Positions 1-6,477 of a DNA stretch of 15,007 nucleotides are shown piece after piece. The stretch covers positions 1 through 15,007 of the forward strand of contig JAUYKR010000118.1 in assembly GCA_030699855.1 (NCBI GenBank). Direction: 5' to 3'. This DNA is from a bacterium (lineage in GTDB: Bacteria; Patescibacteriota; Gracilibacteria; JAUYGZ01). A model generated the notes under the pieces. That model had not been told where the DNA came from. It saw only the letters and a program-made list of their open reading frames with translations, and did not search any database. Each line of letters opens with the position of its first letter. The first letter of the stretch is position 1. The position numbers were made by a program, and so were the translations under genes.

Positions 1-1272
1 ACCCTCGAAGAGTTGCTGGACAATACCCACAAACTTGCCGATCCCATGATCGACATGAACGACATAGTCGCCATCCTTTAGGCTGCGCAGGAATTCGAGG
101 TTGATCTTGCGCTGAATCTTGCTGGTCTTGCGACGGATCTGACGAAAATCGAAGATTTCCCGATCGCCGAGCACGGCAACCTTATATTGTGGATTTTGAA
201 AAGACTGGGGAGGATGGACAAACCGATGAGCGTCTTCGATATGCAGGAATACTTTGTCATTGAAGTCCTCCGGGCTGGAAAACGGAATTTTTTCTTCGCG
301 AAGCAGGGCCTTGAGCTCTTCGAAATGCCTGGTGAAAATCATCACCTTCCACTTTGCCTTCCATTTTTCTTGAAGGTCGTTAAGAAAATCGTAGACATCC
401 TGAAACTTGAGAATGGAAAGGTAGTACAGATAAAAATAATGCTGGTCGCTTTCCTCCGGAAAGGCGGTAAAGGAAACCAAGTACGGCACTTCATTCCCGG
501 GTTCTTCGTGAAAAAATTCATCCATCTTTTGCGCGAATTCCGGCGACAAATCTATTTCATCATTAACGACCAGGTCCCGAGCACCCAGGAAGTCGAGCAC
601 GTGGGCGTTTTCCCGGGCAAACTTGAGCGGAACGACATCGATGCTCTCGTGCTTTCTGGCCAACTGCTGAGTCTCCTGATCGTATTCGTACAAGCCGCTG
701 ATCTGGGCGCCGTCGAGTTCGACCTTCACGGGAGAGCTGAGGGTGGGAATATAAATATTCAGCAGACCTCCCTGCTTGCAATACGAACCAGGCGGCAAAA
801 AGTCATCGGGGCTGAATTCATAGCCAATCTCCAGCAGTTGATTGATAACCGCGACGCTGTCGAGCGTATCTCCCACCCGGAGGCGAAGAGTGGATTTTTC
901 GATATCCTGCCGACTGGGATAGGCGGCAAAGAAGGTTTGCGGATCAATCACCACCACTTTTCGCTCGGGACGAAGCACGGTATACAGACGCAACATTTTT
1001 TCCAAATCGGTCAGCTGTCGCCCTTCCGGCAGGGTGAAGTTGTGCACCGGAACCTGGCTCCAAAATCGAAAATCCTCACAAGTCTTGTCCCCTTCCTTGG
1101 CATCCTCAATCACCCAGAATAAGGTGCTGAGCTTATCGTCCAAATTCCTCACCAGTTCACTGAGGAGGTAAGCCTTGGCATTCAGGTTTCCGGTACCGGA
1201 AAGAGTCAGCCTGCGGGACTTCTGCAAGTGGTCAAATTGTTGCCGGTGAAGATCGGAAGGAAAGAACCGCAT
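1..1272 (-). CDS. mfd: Transcription-repair coupling factor Mfd, N-terminal part (runs off left edge)
   Basis: Mfd is a DNA translocase that removes RNA polymerase stalled at lesions and recruits the UvrA excision machinery. I translated the reverse strand by hand: 424 codons are open to the window edge with no frameshift. Residues from about 25 to 395 fit the UvrB-like N-terminal region, including GGLLNIYIP and the following VELDGAQISGLYEYD, which match the family pattern of a grooved beta segment. The last 25 residues, DGDYVVHVDHGIGKFVGI, are the diagnostic start of the CarD-like RNA polymerase interaction domain. The translocase and UvrA-inhibitory domains lie outside the window. The start is uncertain: ATG at 1272 is used here, but the frame stays open upstream to a stop at 1405-1407, with a TTG at 1362 as an alternative. 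No ribosome binding site supports either. A 6-bp hairpin (1333-1349) between dnaN and this ATG favours the shorter form. It lies 124 bp downstream of dnaN. Confidence 0.93.
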   Translation of the reverse strand, partial: MRFFPSDLHRQQFDHLQKSRRLTLSGTGNLNAKAYLLSELVRNLDDKLSTLFWVIEDAKEGDKTCEDFRFWSQVPVHNFTLPEGRQLTDLEKMLRLYTVLRPERKVVVIDPQTFFAAYPSRQDIEKSTLRLRVGDTLDSVAVINQLLEIGYEFSPDDFLPPGSYCKQGGLLNIYIPTLSSPVKVELDGAQISGLYEYDQETQQLARKHESIDVVPLKFARENAHVLDFLGARDLVVNDEIDLSPEFAQKMDEFFHEEPGNEVPYLVSFTAFPEESDQHYFYLYYLSILKFQDVYDFLNDLQEKWKAKWKVMIFTRHFEELKALLREEKIPFSSPEDFNDKVFLHIEDAHRFVHPPQSFQNPQYKVAVLGDREIFDFRQIRRKTSKIQRKINLEFLRSLKDGDYVVHVDHGIGKFVGIVQQLFEG

Positions 1273-1332
1273 TAAAAAAGGGGCCAAAGACGTGAGATCG
1301 TCTTTCAGGGGACAAGAAATAATCTGAGAAAG

Positions 1333-1349
1333 AAGCGCTGTAAGAGCGC
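1333..1349 (-). other. Short hairpin between dnaN and mfd
   Basis: AGCGCT occurs twice around a 5-nt spacer, giving a 6-bp G+C-rich stem just after dnaN on the minus strand. Only a broken pyrimidine stretch (TCTTTCTC) follows, not a clean T run, so it is at best a weak terminator or processing site. If mfd began at the upstream TTG (1362) this hairpin would lie inside its coding region. Confidence 0.3.
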
Positions 1350-1396
1350 TCTCAACAAGCAAAGAATAGCAAAAAAGGTGAGAGATGGCAAGCTGA

Positions 1397-2503
1397 CTAA
1401 AGCTTCAGCGGCATAATCACGTGCAGGAACTCTTCCGAACTGTTAGGCCGCAGCACCGCCGGAGATTTGTCGTCGCTAATGCCAAAGAAAATCAAATCTT
1501 CCCCGGCATGGCTGAGGAAGTCGAGAACAAATTCGCTGTTAAGAGCGATCTTGCCCGGCTCTCCGGATAAAGCGATGGGGAGCTCCCCCTCTTCCGTGCC
1601 AACCTGGGTATCTGGCGTGGAAATACGGAGCCTGTCGGATTCGAAGGTGAAGAGCACCTTGCTGTTATTCTCCCTGGCAAACAGGTTGACTCGCTTCACC
1701 GCCCGCGTCAGATCTTCGGTATCCAGAGAAGCCGAGGTCTTGCTGTCCTTGGGCAGGATTTGGCGATAGTTCGGGAAGTTTCCCTCGATCAGTCGGGAGT
1801 AGAGTTCGACCCGCCCCACCTGGAACAAGATCTGGTTTTTCCCCATGTGCAGTTCGACTTGTTCGGCACCCTCTTCTTTGCTGCAGAGTCGAGCAAATTC
1901 TATGATGGCCCGAGCGGGCACGATACAGCGAGCGGGCTGATGAACGGCTTGTGGAAGCTTTAGTTTTTTTTCGCTCAGGCGAAAACTGTCGGTGGCCACC
2001 ATAAAAAGATCTTTGCCATCAGCCTCCAGGTAAACACCGGAAAGAACCGGCCTGGTGTTGGTAAAGGAGGCCGCGAAGCTGACTTGGGCCACCGTGTTGG
2101 AAATGCCATCAATCGGTAGCTCAAGGCGAACGCTGTCATCGATGGGGGAAATAGTCGGATATTCCTCGGCGGCAATACACTTGATCTTGGTCTTCGATCC
2201 GGCGGAGGACATGGATAAGGTCAAACCTTCCACCACCGCGCACTCCACTTCTTGCTCCCTGAGCAAGCTGACATAGTCAGAAAAAAGCTTGGCGGGAATG
2301 GTAACCGCCCCCTCGTTCACGACCGCCGCCTCGATCCAATAATTCACCGCCATTTCCAGGTTGGTGGCGGAGAAGAACACTTTTTTTCCCTCTGCCCGAA
2401 CCAGGATGTTATTCAAGACCGGCAGGGTCACGTTAGCGTCGATCACGTGGGTCACCAGGTCCAAAGCGTGAGAAAGAGCCTTGTGAGAACACTTAAATTT
2501 CAT
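1397..2503 (-). CDS. dnaN: DNA polymerase III beta subunit (sliding clamp)
   Basis: The sliding clamp is a ring-forming dimer that tethers DNA polymerase III and many repair proteins to DNA. The 368-residue product has the usual family length and three-domain layout. Recognisable blocks are TLPVLNNILV near residues 26-35, TRPVLSGVYLE at 150-160, ATDSFRLS at 170-177 and SRLIEGNFPNYRQILP at 236-251; the C-terminus IMPLKL matches the conserved clamp ending. The reading frame extends 18 codons further upstream, but the start at 2503 (MKFKCSHKAL) aligns with the family N-terminus, and the extra codons would cover the -10 box of the probable promoter at 2525-2553. The leader is about 15 nt, pyrimidine-rich, with no Shine-Dalgarno sequence. 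It is divergent from the membrane protein gene at 2583 and is followed by mfd in the same direction. Confidence 0.97.
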   Translation of the reverse strand: MKFKCSHKALSHALDLVTHVIDANVTLPVLNNILVRAEGKKVFFSATNLEMAVNYWIEAAVVNEGAVTIPAKLFSDYVSLLREQEVECAVVEGLTLSMSSAGSKTKIKCIAAEEYPTISPIDDSVRLELPIDGISNTVAQVSFAASFTNTRPVLSGVYLEADGKDLFMVATDSFRLSEKKLKLPQAVHQPARCIVPARAIIEFARLCSKEEGAEQVELHMGKNQILFQVGRVELYSRLIEGNFPNYRQILPKDSKTSASLDTEDLTRAVKRVNLFARENNSKVLFTFESDRLRISTPDTQVGTEEGELPIALSGEPGKIALNSEFVLDFLSHAGEDLIFFGISDDKSPAVLRPNSSEEFLHVIMPLKL

Positions 2504-2524
2504 CGCGTAAAGAAAAGTAGCTGT

Positions 2525-2553
2525 AGAATAACAAGCCCTTTCGGTTTTGACAA
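2525..2553 (-). promoter_or_regulatory. Probable dnaN promoter
   Basis: On the minus strand a -35 box TTGTCA (2548-2553) and a -10 box TATTCT (2525-2530) are separated by exactly 17 nt. Transcription would start about 15 nt before the dnaN ATG at 2503. The -35 box overlaps that of the divergent plus-strand promoter. Confidence 0.6.
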
Positions 2554-2576
2554 ACACGAAAAGAATGATCTAAGAT
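2547..2576 (+). promoter_or_regulatory. Probable promoter for the small export protein gene (leaderless)
   Basis: A perfect -35 box TTGACA (2547-2552) is followed after 18 nt by TAAGAT (2571-2576). The expected transcription start falls on or next to the A of the ATG at 2583, so the mRNA would have no leader. The -35 box shares five bases with the dnaN -35 box on the other strand. Confidence 0.6.
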
Positions 2577-2582
2577 CAGCCT

Positions 2583-3284
2583 ATGGCTATCAAGCTCTTC
2601 GCCCTCATTGTTGCCAGCTCCACTATTCCAGTTATGGAGCTGCGCGGAACCATCCCCTTTTTTCTGGCGAGATACCCGGAACTACCGATTTGGTTTGTCA
2701 CTACTGGAGCCATTATTGGCAATTTGCTCCCTTGTTTTGTGCTCCTCTGGTTCATGCCAAGAATAACCCACTGGCTGCATGACCACCTTGCTCCGCGGAT
2801 CAACAGAACCGTGGTTTGGCTGCACGAGTTGATCGTAAAGAATAGCCGCCAGCAGTGGATCTATTGGGGCGTCCCCATGGTAACCCTGGCCGCCAGCGCT
2901 CTCCTCTTCCACCTGGGAATACGCGACCTTCTTTGGCACATAGCCGTCTTCATCGGCGTCCCTTTGTGGAGTTATATCGTCTTCCTGGTCTGCAAAAAGG
3001 CCCATGAAGCCGCTCTGGAGGAGACAAGCATTATCCATTGGTTTTATAATAAAGTTCACCGAGAACACAGCGCCAAGTTCTACCGCTGGGGCTTACTGGC
3101 CCTCATTTTGATCGTGGCCGTGCCGCTGCCCGGCACCGGCGCCTGGACCGGCTCACTGCTGGCTTTTTTAATGGGGGTTCCCTACTGGAAGGCTATTGGC
3201 CTCATTTTTATCGGCCTGATTATTTCTGGCCTCCTGGTGGCGGCACTATCAACCGGAATTATCAACGGGATTGGCTTACTTTGA
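2583..3284 (+). CDS. Small multidrug export family membrane protein (COG2426/PF06695-like)
   Basis: This 233-residue protein is strongly hydrophobic, with about six candidate membrane segments. Two blocks identify the family called putative small multidrug export protein: ELRGTIP at residues 19-25 and PLPGTGAWTG at 181-190, the latter in a segment followed by two more hydrophobic stretches. The family name rests on weak evidence; a transport role is known mainly by annotation, and related DedA-like folds handle lipids, so the substrate is unknown. The ATG directly follows a consensus-like promoter, so the transcript is probably leaderless. Its last 23 nt overlap the 3' end of the DUF167 gene on the opposite strand, so the two transcripts converge and overlap. 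It is divergent from dnaN. Confidence 0.85.
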   Translation: MAIKLFALIVASSTIPVMELRGTIPFFLARYPELPIWFVTTGAIIGNLLPCFVLLWFMPRITHWLHDHLAPRINRTVVWLHELIVKNSRQQWIYWGVPMVTLAASALLFHLGIRDLLWHIAVFIGVPLWSYIVFLVCKKAHEAALEETSIIHWFYNKVHREHSAKFYRWGLLALILIVAVPLPGTGAWTGSLLAFLMGVPYWKAIGLIFIGLIISGLLVAALSTGIINGIGLL

Positions 3285-3606
3285 TTAGCTTTTGTCGAGA
3301 ACTCTGACCGGCGCTTACCTTCACCTGCCCCTTCGGAACTCCCAGGCATTTCCCCAAATACCGGCACAGTTCTTCATTGGCCCTCCCCTTTTCCGGCACA
3401 GCAGCGACGCGGATTTTTAAAATGTCCTCACCATCCGGCCCCACCATCACCTCGACAAATTCAGTTTTTGAAGCTTTGGGAATAACTTTCACATTCACAT
3501 ACAGCACATCTGCAGCCTGCAGTTTTTGTCGGTATTTCTGAAAAATAACCTTTTCATCGTCATGGCGTGAAGTAATGCAGCTATTTGGATTTCGAAGCGA
3601 GGACAT
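3262..3606 (-). CDS. DUF167 / YggU family protein
   Basis: The protein carries the full DUF167 (YggU) signature: VIPKASK at residues 41-47, PEKGRANEEL at 71-80 and SAGQSSRQKLIKV at 98-110. The family is a small single-domain alpha/beta fold of unknown function found across bacteria and eukaryotes. The start shown gives 114 residues, but the first 15 or so codons come from the fold-back element at 3568-3684: the ATG sits in its conserved core and residues 5-13 in its arm. The DUF167 domain itself starts near residue 33, and in-frame GTG codons at 3507, 3498 and 3492 would give a minimal protein of about 76-81 residues. No ribosome binding site decides between them. It lies downstream of trmD and overlaps the convergent membrane protein gene by 23 nt. 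Confidence 0.88.
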   Translation of the reverse strand: MSSLRNPNSCITSRHDDEKVIFQKYRQKLQAADVLYVNVKVIPKASKTEFVEVMVGPDGEDILKIRVAAVPEKGRANEELCRYLGKCLGVPKGQVKVSAGQSSRQKLIKVSQSR

Positions 3607-3684
3607 TGAAAGAAAAGGAAAATGAAACAGAAAAAACTCCCGGCCCCTTCCGCAGCAAGAAATCCAAATAGCTGCATTACTTCA
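3568..3684 (+). repeat. Fold-back element A: 25-bp perfect inverted repeat around a conserved 65-nt core
   Basis: The left arm (3568-3592) and right arm (3660-3684) are perfect reverse complements over 25 bp, extended to 26 by the pair 3593/3659. They enclose a 65-nt A-rich core (3594-3658). The core matches, without gaps and at about 49 of 65 positions, the core of a second element at 4882-4946 in the same orientation; shared blocks include AGCGAGGACATT, TGAAACAGAAAAAA and TTCCGCAGCAA. The arms of the two elements are not related beyond the innermost TTTC/GAAA. The right arm includes the last two codons and stop of trmD, and the left arm lies in the 5' part of the DUF167 frame. It could be a mobile element, a structured RNA or a long transcription barrier; I do not recognise it. 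Confidence 0.85.
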
Positions 3685-4324
3685 ATCTCCCCCTCCTCCA
3701 CTTCTCGATCTCCGCATGATTACCGGAAAGCAGCACCTCCGGCACTTTGAGTCCTCGAAACTCCGCCGGACGGGTATAGTGTGGATACTCGCGCTTGCCC
3801 GCAAAGGCTTTTGAAAAGGAATCAAGCTGATGCGACTCTTCCTGGCCAAGGACTCCTGGAAGCAGGCGAATAACGCCGTCCATCACCACCATGGCAGGGA
3901 GTTCTCCACCCGTGAGCACGTAGTCCCCGATGGAGATTTCCTCATCGATCAACTCGTCCAATACTCGCTGATCGACCCCTTCGTAGTGTCCGCAGAGGAG
4001 GATAATTTCATCGTATTTGGAGAGCCGCTCCGCGGTTCGCTGGGTATAGCGCCGCCCCTGTGGGGTGAGGTAGATGGAACGAACTTTTTTTCCCTTGGCT
4101 GTAACCGATTCGAAAGCCTTGAACAGCGGCTCGCAGCTCATCAGCATCCCTCCCCCACCCCCATAGGGGATGTCGTCCACCTTGCGGTGTTTGCCGAGAC
4201 CAAAGCCTCGGAGAGGCACCATCTTTATCCCCACCTTTTTGCCCCTCAGGGCACGCCCGATGATCGATTCCTTTTGGAAAGCTTTGAAAAGTTCCGGGAA
4301 CAGCGTCAAAACGTGAAATTTCAT
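3677..4324 (-). CDS. trmD: tRNA (guanine-N1)-methyltransferase TrmD
   Basis: TrmD methylates G37 next to the anticodon using S-adenosylmethionine, preventing +1 frameshifts. The SPOUT-fold signatures are clear: DDIPYGGGGGM at residues 50-60, CGHYEGVDQR at 111-120 and SIGDYVLTGGELPAMV at 131-146, which form the trefoil-knot cofactor site. LLSGNHAEIEKWRR near the C-terminus matches the family. At 215 residues it is shorter than the usual 230-255: the end of the C-terminal helix, normally about 15-25 residues ending near an RRPDLL-like block, is absent. The stop and last two codons lie inside the right arm of fold-back element A, so the element may have truncated it. The start follows a -10-like TATAAC by 5 nt, hinting at a leaderless transcript. 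It precedes the DUF167 gene in the same direction. Confidence 0.96.
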   Translation of the reverse strand: MKFHVLTLFPELFKAFQKESIIGRALRGKKVGIKMVPLRGFGLGKHRKVDDIPYGGGGGMLMSCEPLFKAFESVTAKGKKVRSIYLTPQGRRYTQRTAERLSKYDEIILLCGHYEGVDQRVLDELIDEEISIGDYVLTGGELPAMVVMDGVIRLLPGVLGQEESHQLDSFSKAFAGKREYPHYTRPAEFRGLKVPEVLLSGNHAEIEKWRRGRLK

Positions 4325-4329
4325 GCTAT

Positions 4330-4335
4330 GTTATA
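4330..4335 (-). promoter_or_regulatory. Possible -10 box of trmD
   Basis: TATAAC on the minus strand lies 5 nt before the trmD ATG, placing a start site at or near the ATG. No convincing -35 box is present at 16-19 nt, so this is tentative. Confidence 0.33.
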
Positions 4336-4395
4336 GGGGAAAACGGCGGAGGGGGATTGTTGTTGAAAGCGTTTGGCCCGAGGAGGCTACGAAGA

Positions 4396-4411
4396 GTCCC
4401 GCATGCGGGAC
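4396..4411. repeat. 16-bp perfect palindrome upstream of the gene at 4477
   Basis: GTCCCGCATGCGGGAC is a perfect 16-bp palindrome in the 152-bp gap between trmD and the divergent gene at 4477. Outer inverted repeats surround or follow it: GCTAC (4386-4390) with GTAGC (4422-4426), and GGTGGG (4417-4422) with CCCACC (4445-4450). It could be an operator or part of a 5' leader structure. No good -10/-35 pair was found for the downstream gene. Confidence 0.5.
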
Positions 4412-4476
4412 GATGAGGTGGGTAGCTTGAAAAAACAATTCTTTCCCACCGCACCACTCTTTACTGAGTATATCAA

Positions 4477-4854
4477 ATGTCCCATCCCCAAGCCACAAAT
4501 CAGCGAGCCGTGAAAGATTTCTACCAACTCATCCTCGACAGGTGTTACCGAGCTAACCTTTTCAAAGATCCGGTATCCATCGACACCTTCGATCCCGGCT
4601 TGTTTCAAAGCGAAGACAGCTTGGACAATCACCTGACACAATTAATCGTCCCCGGCATCACCCGCCTGCTAGACCGCGGACTTTTTGACCTGTATCAGGT
4701 GCTCTACTCCGTCGATGTCGACGAGCGGAAGTTTAAAGAGCGAGTGATGGATCTGAAAAATACCACAATGATCCCGTCGGTGGCCGCCTTCATGATCATC
4801 GACCGACTGAAGGCGAGATATAAAGCGTATCCGCTTTTAACTGAGCAAAGCTAA
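4477..4854 (+). CDS. Conserved-looking hypothetical protein, 125 aa
   Basis: I do not recognise this protein. It is soluble, mixed-charge and probably helical, with no signal peptide or membrane segment. The N-terminal half (residues 11-30) resembles an amphipathic helix. The middle segment LDRGLFDLYQVLYSVDVDERKFKER (residues 65-89) followed by a hydrophobic helix, SVAAFMIIDRLKARY at 101-115, resembles small proteins of unknown function in which a short aspartate-rich loop joins two helices. The reading frame is coding-like and has no competing long frame on the other strand. The start ATG follows an A/T-rich stretch with no Shine-Dalgarno sequence. It is divergent from trmD, with a 16-bp palindrome in between, and is followed 4 nt later by fold-back element B and then cca on the same strand. 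Confidence 0.7.
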   Translation: MSHPQATNQRAVKDFYQLILDRCYRANLFKDPVSIDTFDPGLFQSEDSLDNHLTQLIVPGITRLLDRGLFDLYQVLYSVDVDERKFKERVMDLKNTTMIPSVAAFMIIDRLKARYKAYPLLTEQS

Positions 4855-4858
4855 TAAA

Positions 4859-4969
4859 GCAGAGGAGTATATACCGTTTTCGCAGCGAGGACATTAAAAG
4901 AAAGAGGGCCTGAAACAGAAAAAATGTGCGGAAAGTTCCGCAGCAAGAAAACGGTATATACTTCTCTGC
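4859..4969 (+). repeat. Fold-back element B: 23-bp inverted repeat around a conserved 65-nt core
   Basis: The left arm (4859-4881) and right arm (4947-4969) are reverse complements over 23 bp with one difference (4865 G opposite 4963 T), which is a G-U wobble if the plus strand is RNA. The 65-nt core (4882-4946) aligns without gaps to that of element A at 3594-3658. Within the core, GCGGAA (4929-4934) and TTCCGC (4937-4942) form a small inner hairpin that element A does not have. Read on the minus strand, this inner hairpin is followed by ACATTTTTT, a terminator-like arrangement. The element fills the gap between the gene at 4477 and cca. Confidence 0.85.
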
Positions 4970-4974
4970 GAATA

Positions 4975-6063
4975 ATGATTCTGACCATGAAAGAAATCCA
5001 AGCCACCATCCGCCACTTCCAAGACCTGCTGGGAATCAAGCTGTACCTGGTCGGCGGATCCGTGCGGGATAAATTACTGGAAATCCCCCACAGCGACCTC
5101 GATTTTGCCACTCCCAACCCTCCAGCGGAAATCGAGGCGGCGATAAAGTCAGCTGGCTTCAAGCCGCTCCTGATGGGGAAGAAGTTTGGCACCATCGCTT
5201 TCCGAGACAAAAACTCCGAACTGATTGAGATCACCACCTTTCGAACAGAAACCTACGGCGACTCCCGCAAGCCGGAGGTACGGTTCGTCCGCGACATCAC
5301 CGCCGACCTGAGCCGCCGCGACTTTACTGTCAACGCCATGGCGGTAGGTGACGAAGGGAAGCTCATCGACCCCTTCGGCGGCTACGCTCATTTGAAGGCT
5401 GGTGTCATTGAATTTGTGGGAAAGCCCGGCGAGCGGATCAATGAAGATCCTCTCCGGATGCTTCGCGCCTGCCGCCTGGCCTCCCAATTCACCTTCGTGC
5501 CGACGAGGGGAACTCGGGAAAAAATCACGGAACACGCCGTCAAAATTTTGAAAATTTCTCGCGAGCGCTGGACTTCGGAAATGGACAGAATCCTCACGTC
5601 CAGCCATCCTCACCGCGGTCTGGACATGCTCTGCCAGACCGAGCTGATGAGATTTATCCTCCCCGAAATCTGGATCCAGTACCATTACGATCAGAATTCT
5701 CCTTACCACCGCTTAAGTCTATTCGAGCACACCAAGCTCACGGTTCAGCGCGTGGAAAATGAGCTTCACGTGCGCTGGGGCGCCCTGCTCCACGATGTCG
5801 GCAAGCCTTTCTCCCGTATCGATAAGACCGCTAACAGGCGCCTGTTTTCGATCATCGGGTGGAAGGAAAGCATCAGGCGTTTTTGGAAGAAAGACTCGCA
5901 GTCAAATTATCCCTATCACGCCGAAATCGGCGCCGAAATCGTTGAAAAGATCGGGAGATACTTGCGCTGGTCAAACTCGCGCACGGAAAAAATAAGAGAC
6001 CTCGTGCTCCACCACCTGAGTGACGAGTCCCCGATTGACAGGGCGGACCAGGCAGCAAGGTAG
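4975..6063 (+). CDS. cca: CCA tRNA nucleotidyltransferase, C-terminally short
   Basis: This enzyme adds or repairs the 3' CCA of tRNAs using CTP and ATP. Class II features, numbered from this start: GGSVRD at 27-32, catalytic DLD at 41-43, RRDFTVNAMA at 114-123, and EDPLRMLRACR at 157-167. An HD domain follows (HRLSLFEHTK near 245-254, HDVGKP at 273-278). The protein stops at residue 362, right after SPIDRADQAAR, where relatives normally continue for about 60-100 residues; the stop is 10 nt from the stop of the convergent rpsI, so the tail seems lost. The frame is open from an ATG at 4924, but that start lies inside fold-back element B, and the family N-terminus fits 4975 or 4987 (MKEIQATIRHF). 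There is no Shine-Dalgarno sequence. Confidence 0.93.
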   Translation: MILTMKEIQATIRHFQDLLGIKLYLVGGSVRDKLLEIPHSDLDFATPNPPAEIEAAIKSAGFKPLLMGKKFGTIAFRDKNSELIEITTFRTETYGDSRKPEVRFVRDITADLSRRDFTVNAMAVGDEGKLIDPFGGYAHLKAGVIEFVGKPGERINEDPLRMLRACRLASQFTFVPTRGTREKITEHAVKILKISRERWTSEMDRILTSSHPHRGLDMLCQTELMRFILPEIWIQYHYDQNSPYHRLSLFEHTKLTVQRVENELHVRWGALLHDVGKPFSRIDKTANRRLFSIIGWKESIRRFWKKDSQSNYPYHAEIGAEIVEKIGRYLRWSNSRTEKIRDLVLHHLSDESPIDRADQAAR

Positions 6064-6073
6064 CTTAGGCTTC

Positions 6074-6469
6074 CTAACGCTTCGCCCACTGTGGCGCCCG
6101 TCTGGCTTTTCTGAGTCCTGGCTTTTTTCGTTCCACCGTCCTGGCATCGCGGGTCAGAAAACCCATGCGCTTGAGCACCGGACGGAATTTGATATCCATT
6201 TTCACGAGGCCTCGGGCAATGCCATGGCGAATGGCCTGAGCCTGACCTGTTGTCCCTCCGCCGAAGACCTTCACCATGATGTTCACCAGTTTATCCTGCT
6301 CAACTGCCTGCAATGGCTCCAGGATCGTACCCAGTTGGGTACTGACGGTGAAATATTGAGCGGCCGGAACACCGTTGATGACCACCTCCCCACTGCCGTT
6401 GGGCTGGACATAGACCCGGGCAACCGAGGTTTTTCGCTTACCATTGGCGTAGTGATACTGCTGTGTCAT
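6074..6469 (-). CDS. rpsI: Ribosomal protein uS9
   Basis: uS9 is a small-subunit head protein whose C-terminal tail reaches the P-site tRNA. The 131-residue product shows the family start YHYANGKRKTSVARVYVQPG-like block at residues 5-24, VFGGGTTGQAQAIRHGIARG in the middle, and the basic tail ending in the conserved KR. It is the last gene of the minus-strand ribosomal cluster, 8 nt after rplM. The leader is pyrimidine-rich with no Shine-Dalgarno sequence. Its stop faces the stop of cca. A small hairpin, TTAGG-CTT-CCTAA (6065-6077), spans both stops but has no T run, so I cannot claim a terminator. Confidence 0.97.
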   Translation of the reverse strand: MTQQYHYANGKRKTSVARVYVQPNGSGEVVINGVPAAQYFTVSTQLGTILEPLQAVEQDKLVNIMVKVFGGGTTGQAQAIRHGIARGLVKMDIKFRPVLKRMGFLTRDARTVERKKPGLRKARRAPQWAKR

Positions 6470-6477
6470 GAGAAAAA

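Noticed and set aside
187..1122. Long plus-strand open frame of 311 codons
   Set aside because: It is antisense to the clear Mfd coding sequence, has no recognisable domain, and the opposite frame has strong family motifs.
2252..2782. Plus-strand open frame of 176 codons
   Set aside because: It overlaps dnaN antisense and the membrane protein gene in another frame; composition and motifs favour those two genes.
3830..4336. Plus-strand open frame of 168 codons
   Set aside because: It is fully antisense to trmD, whose catalytic motifs are intact.
4859..4969. Element B as a simple intrinsic terminator of the gene at 4477
   Set aside because: The stem has a 65-nt internal core and no T run after the right arm, and the core recurs in element A; a plain terminator does not explain this.
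3568..4969. The two elements as a CRISPR array or a classic MITE
   Set aside because: There are only two copies 1.2 kb apart, no spacer series, and the terminal repeats differ between copies, unlike both.
6065..6077. Hairpin TTAGG-CTT-CCTAA across the cca and rpsI stops as a bidirectional terminator
   Set aside because: The stem is only 5 bp with no T run on either side, so a terminator cannot be supported.
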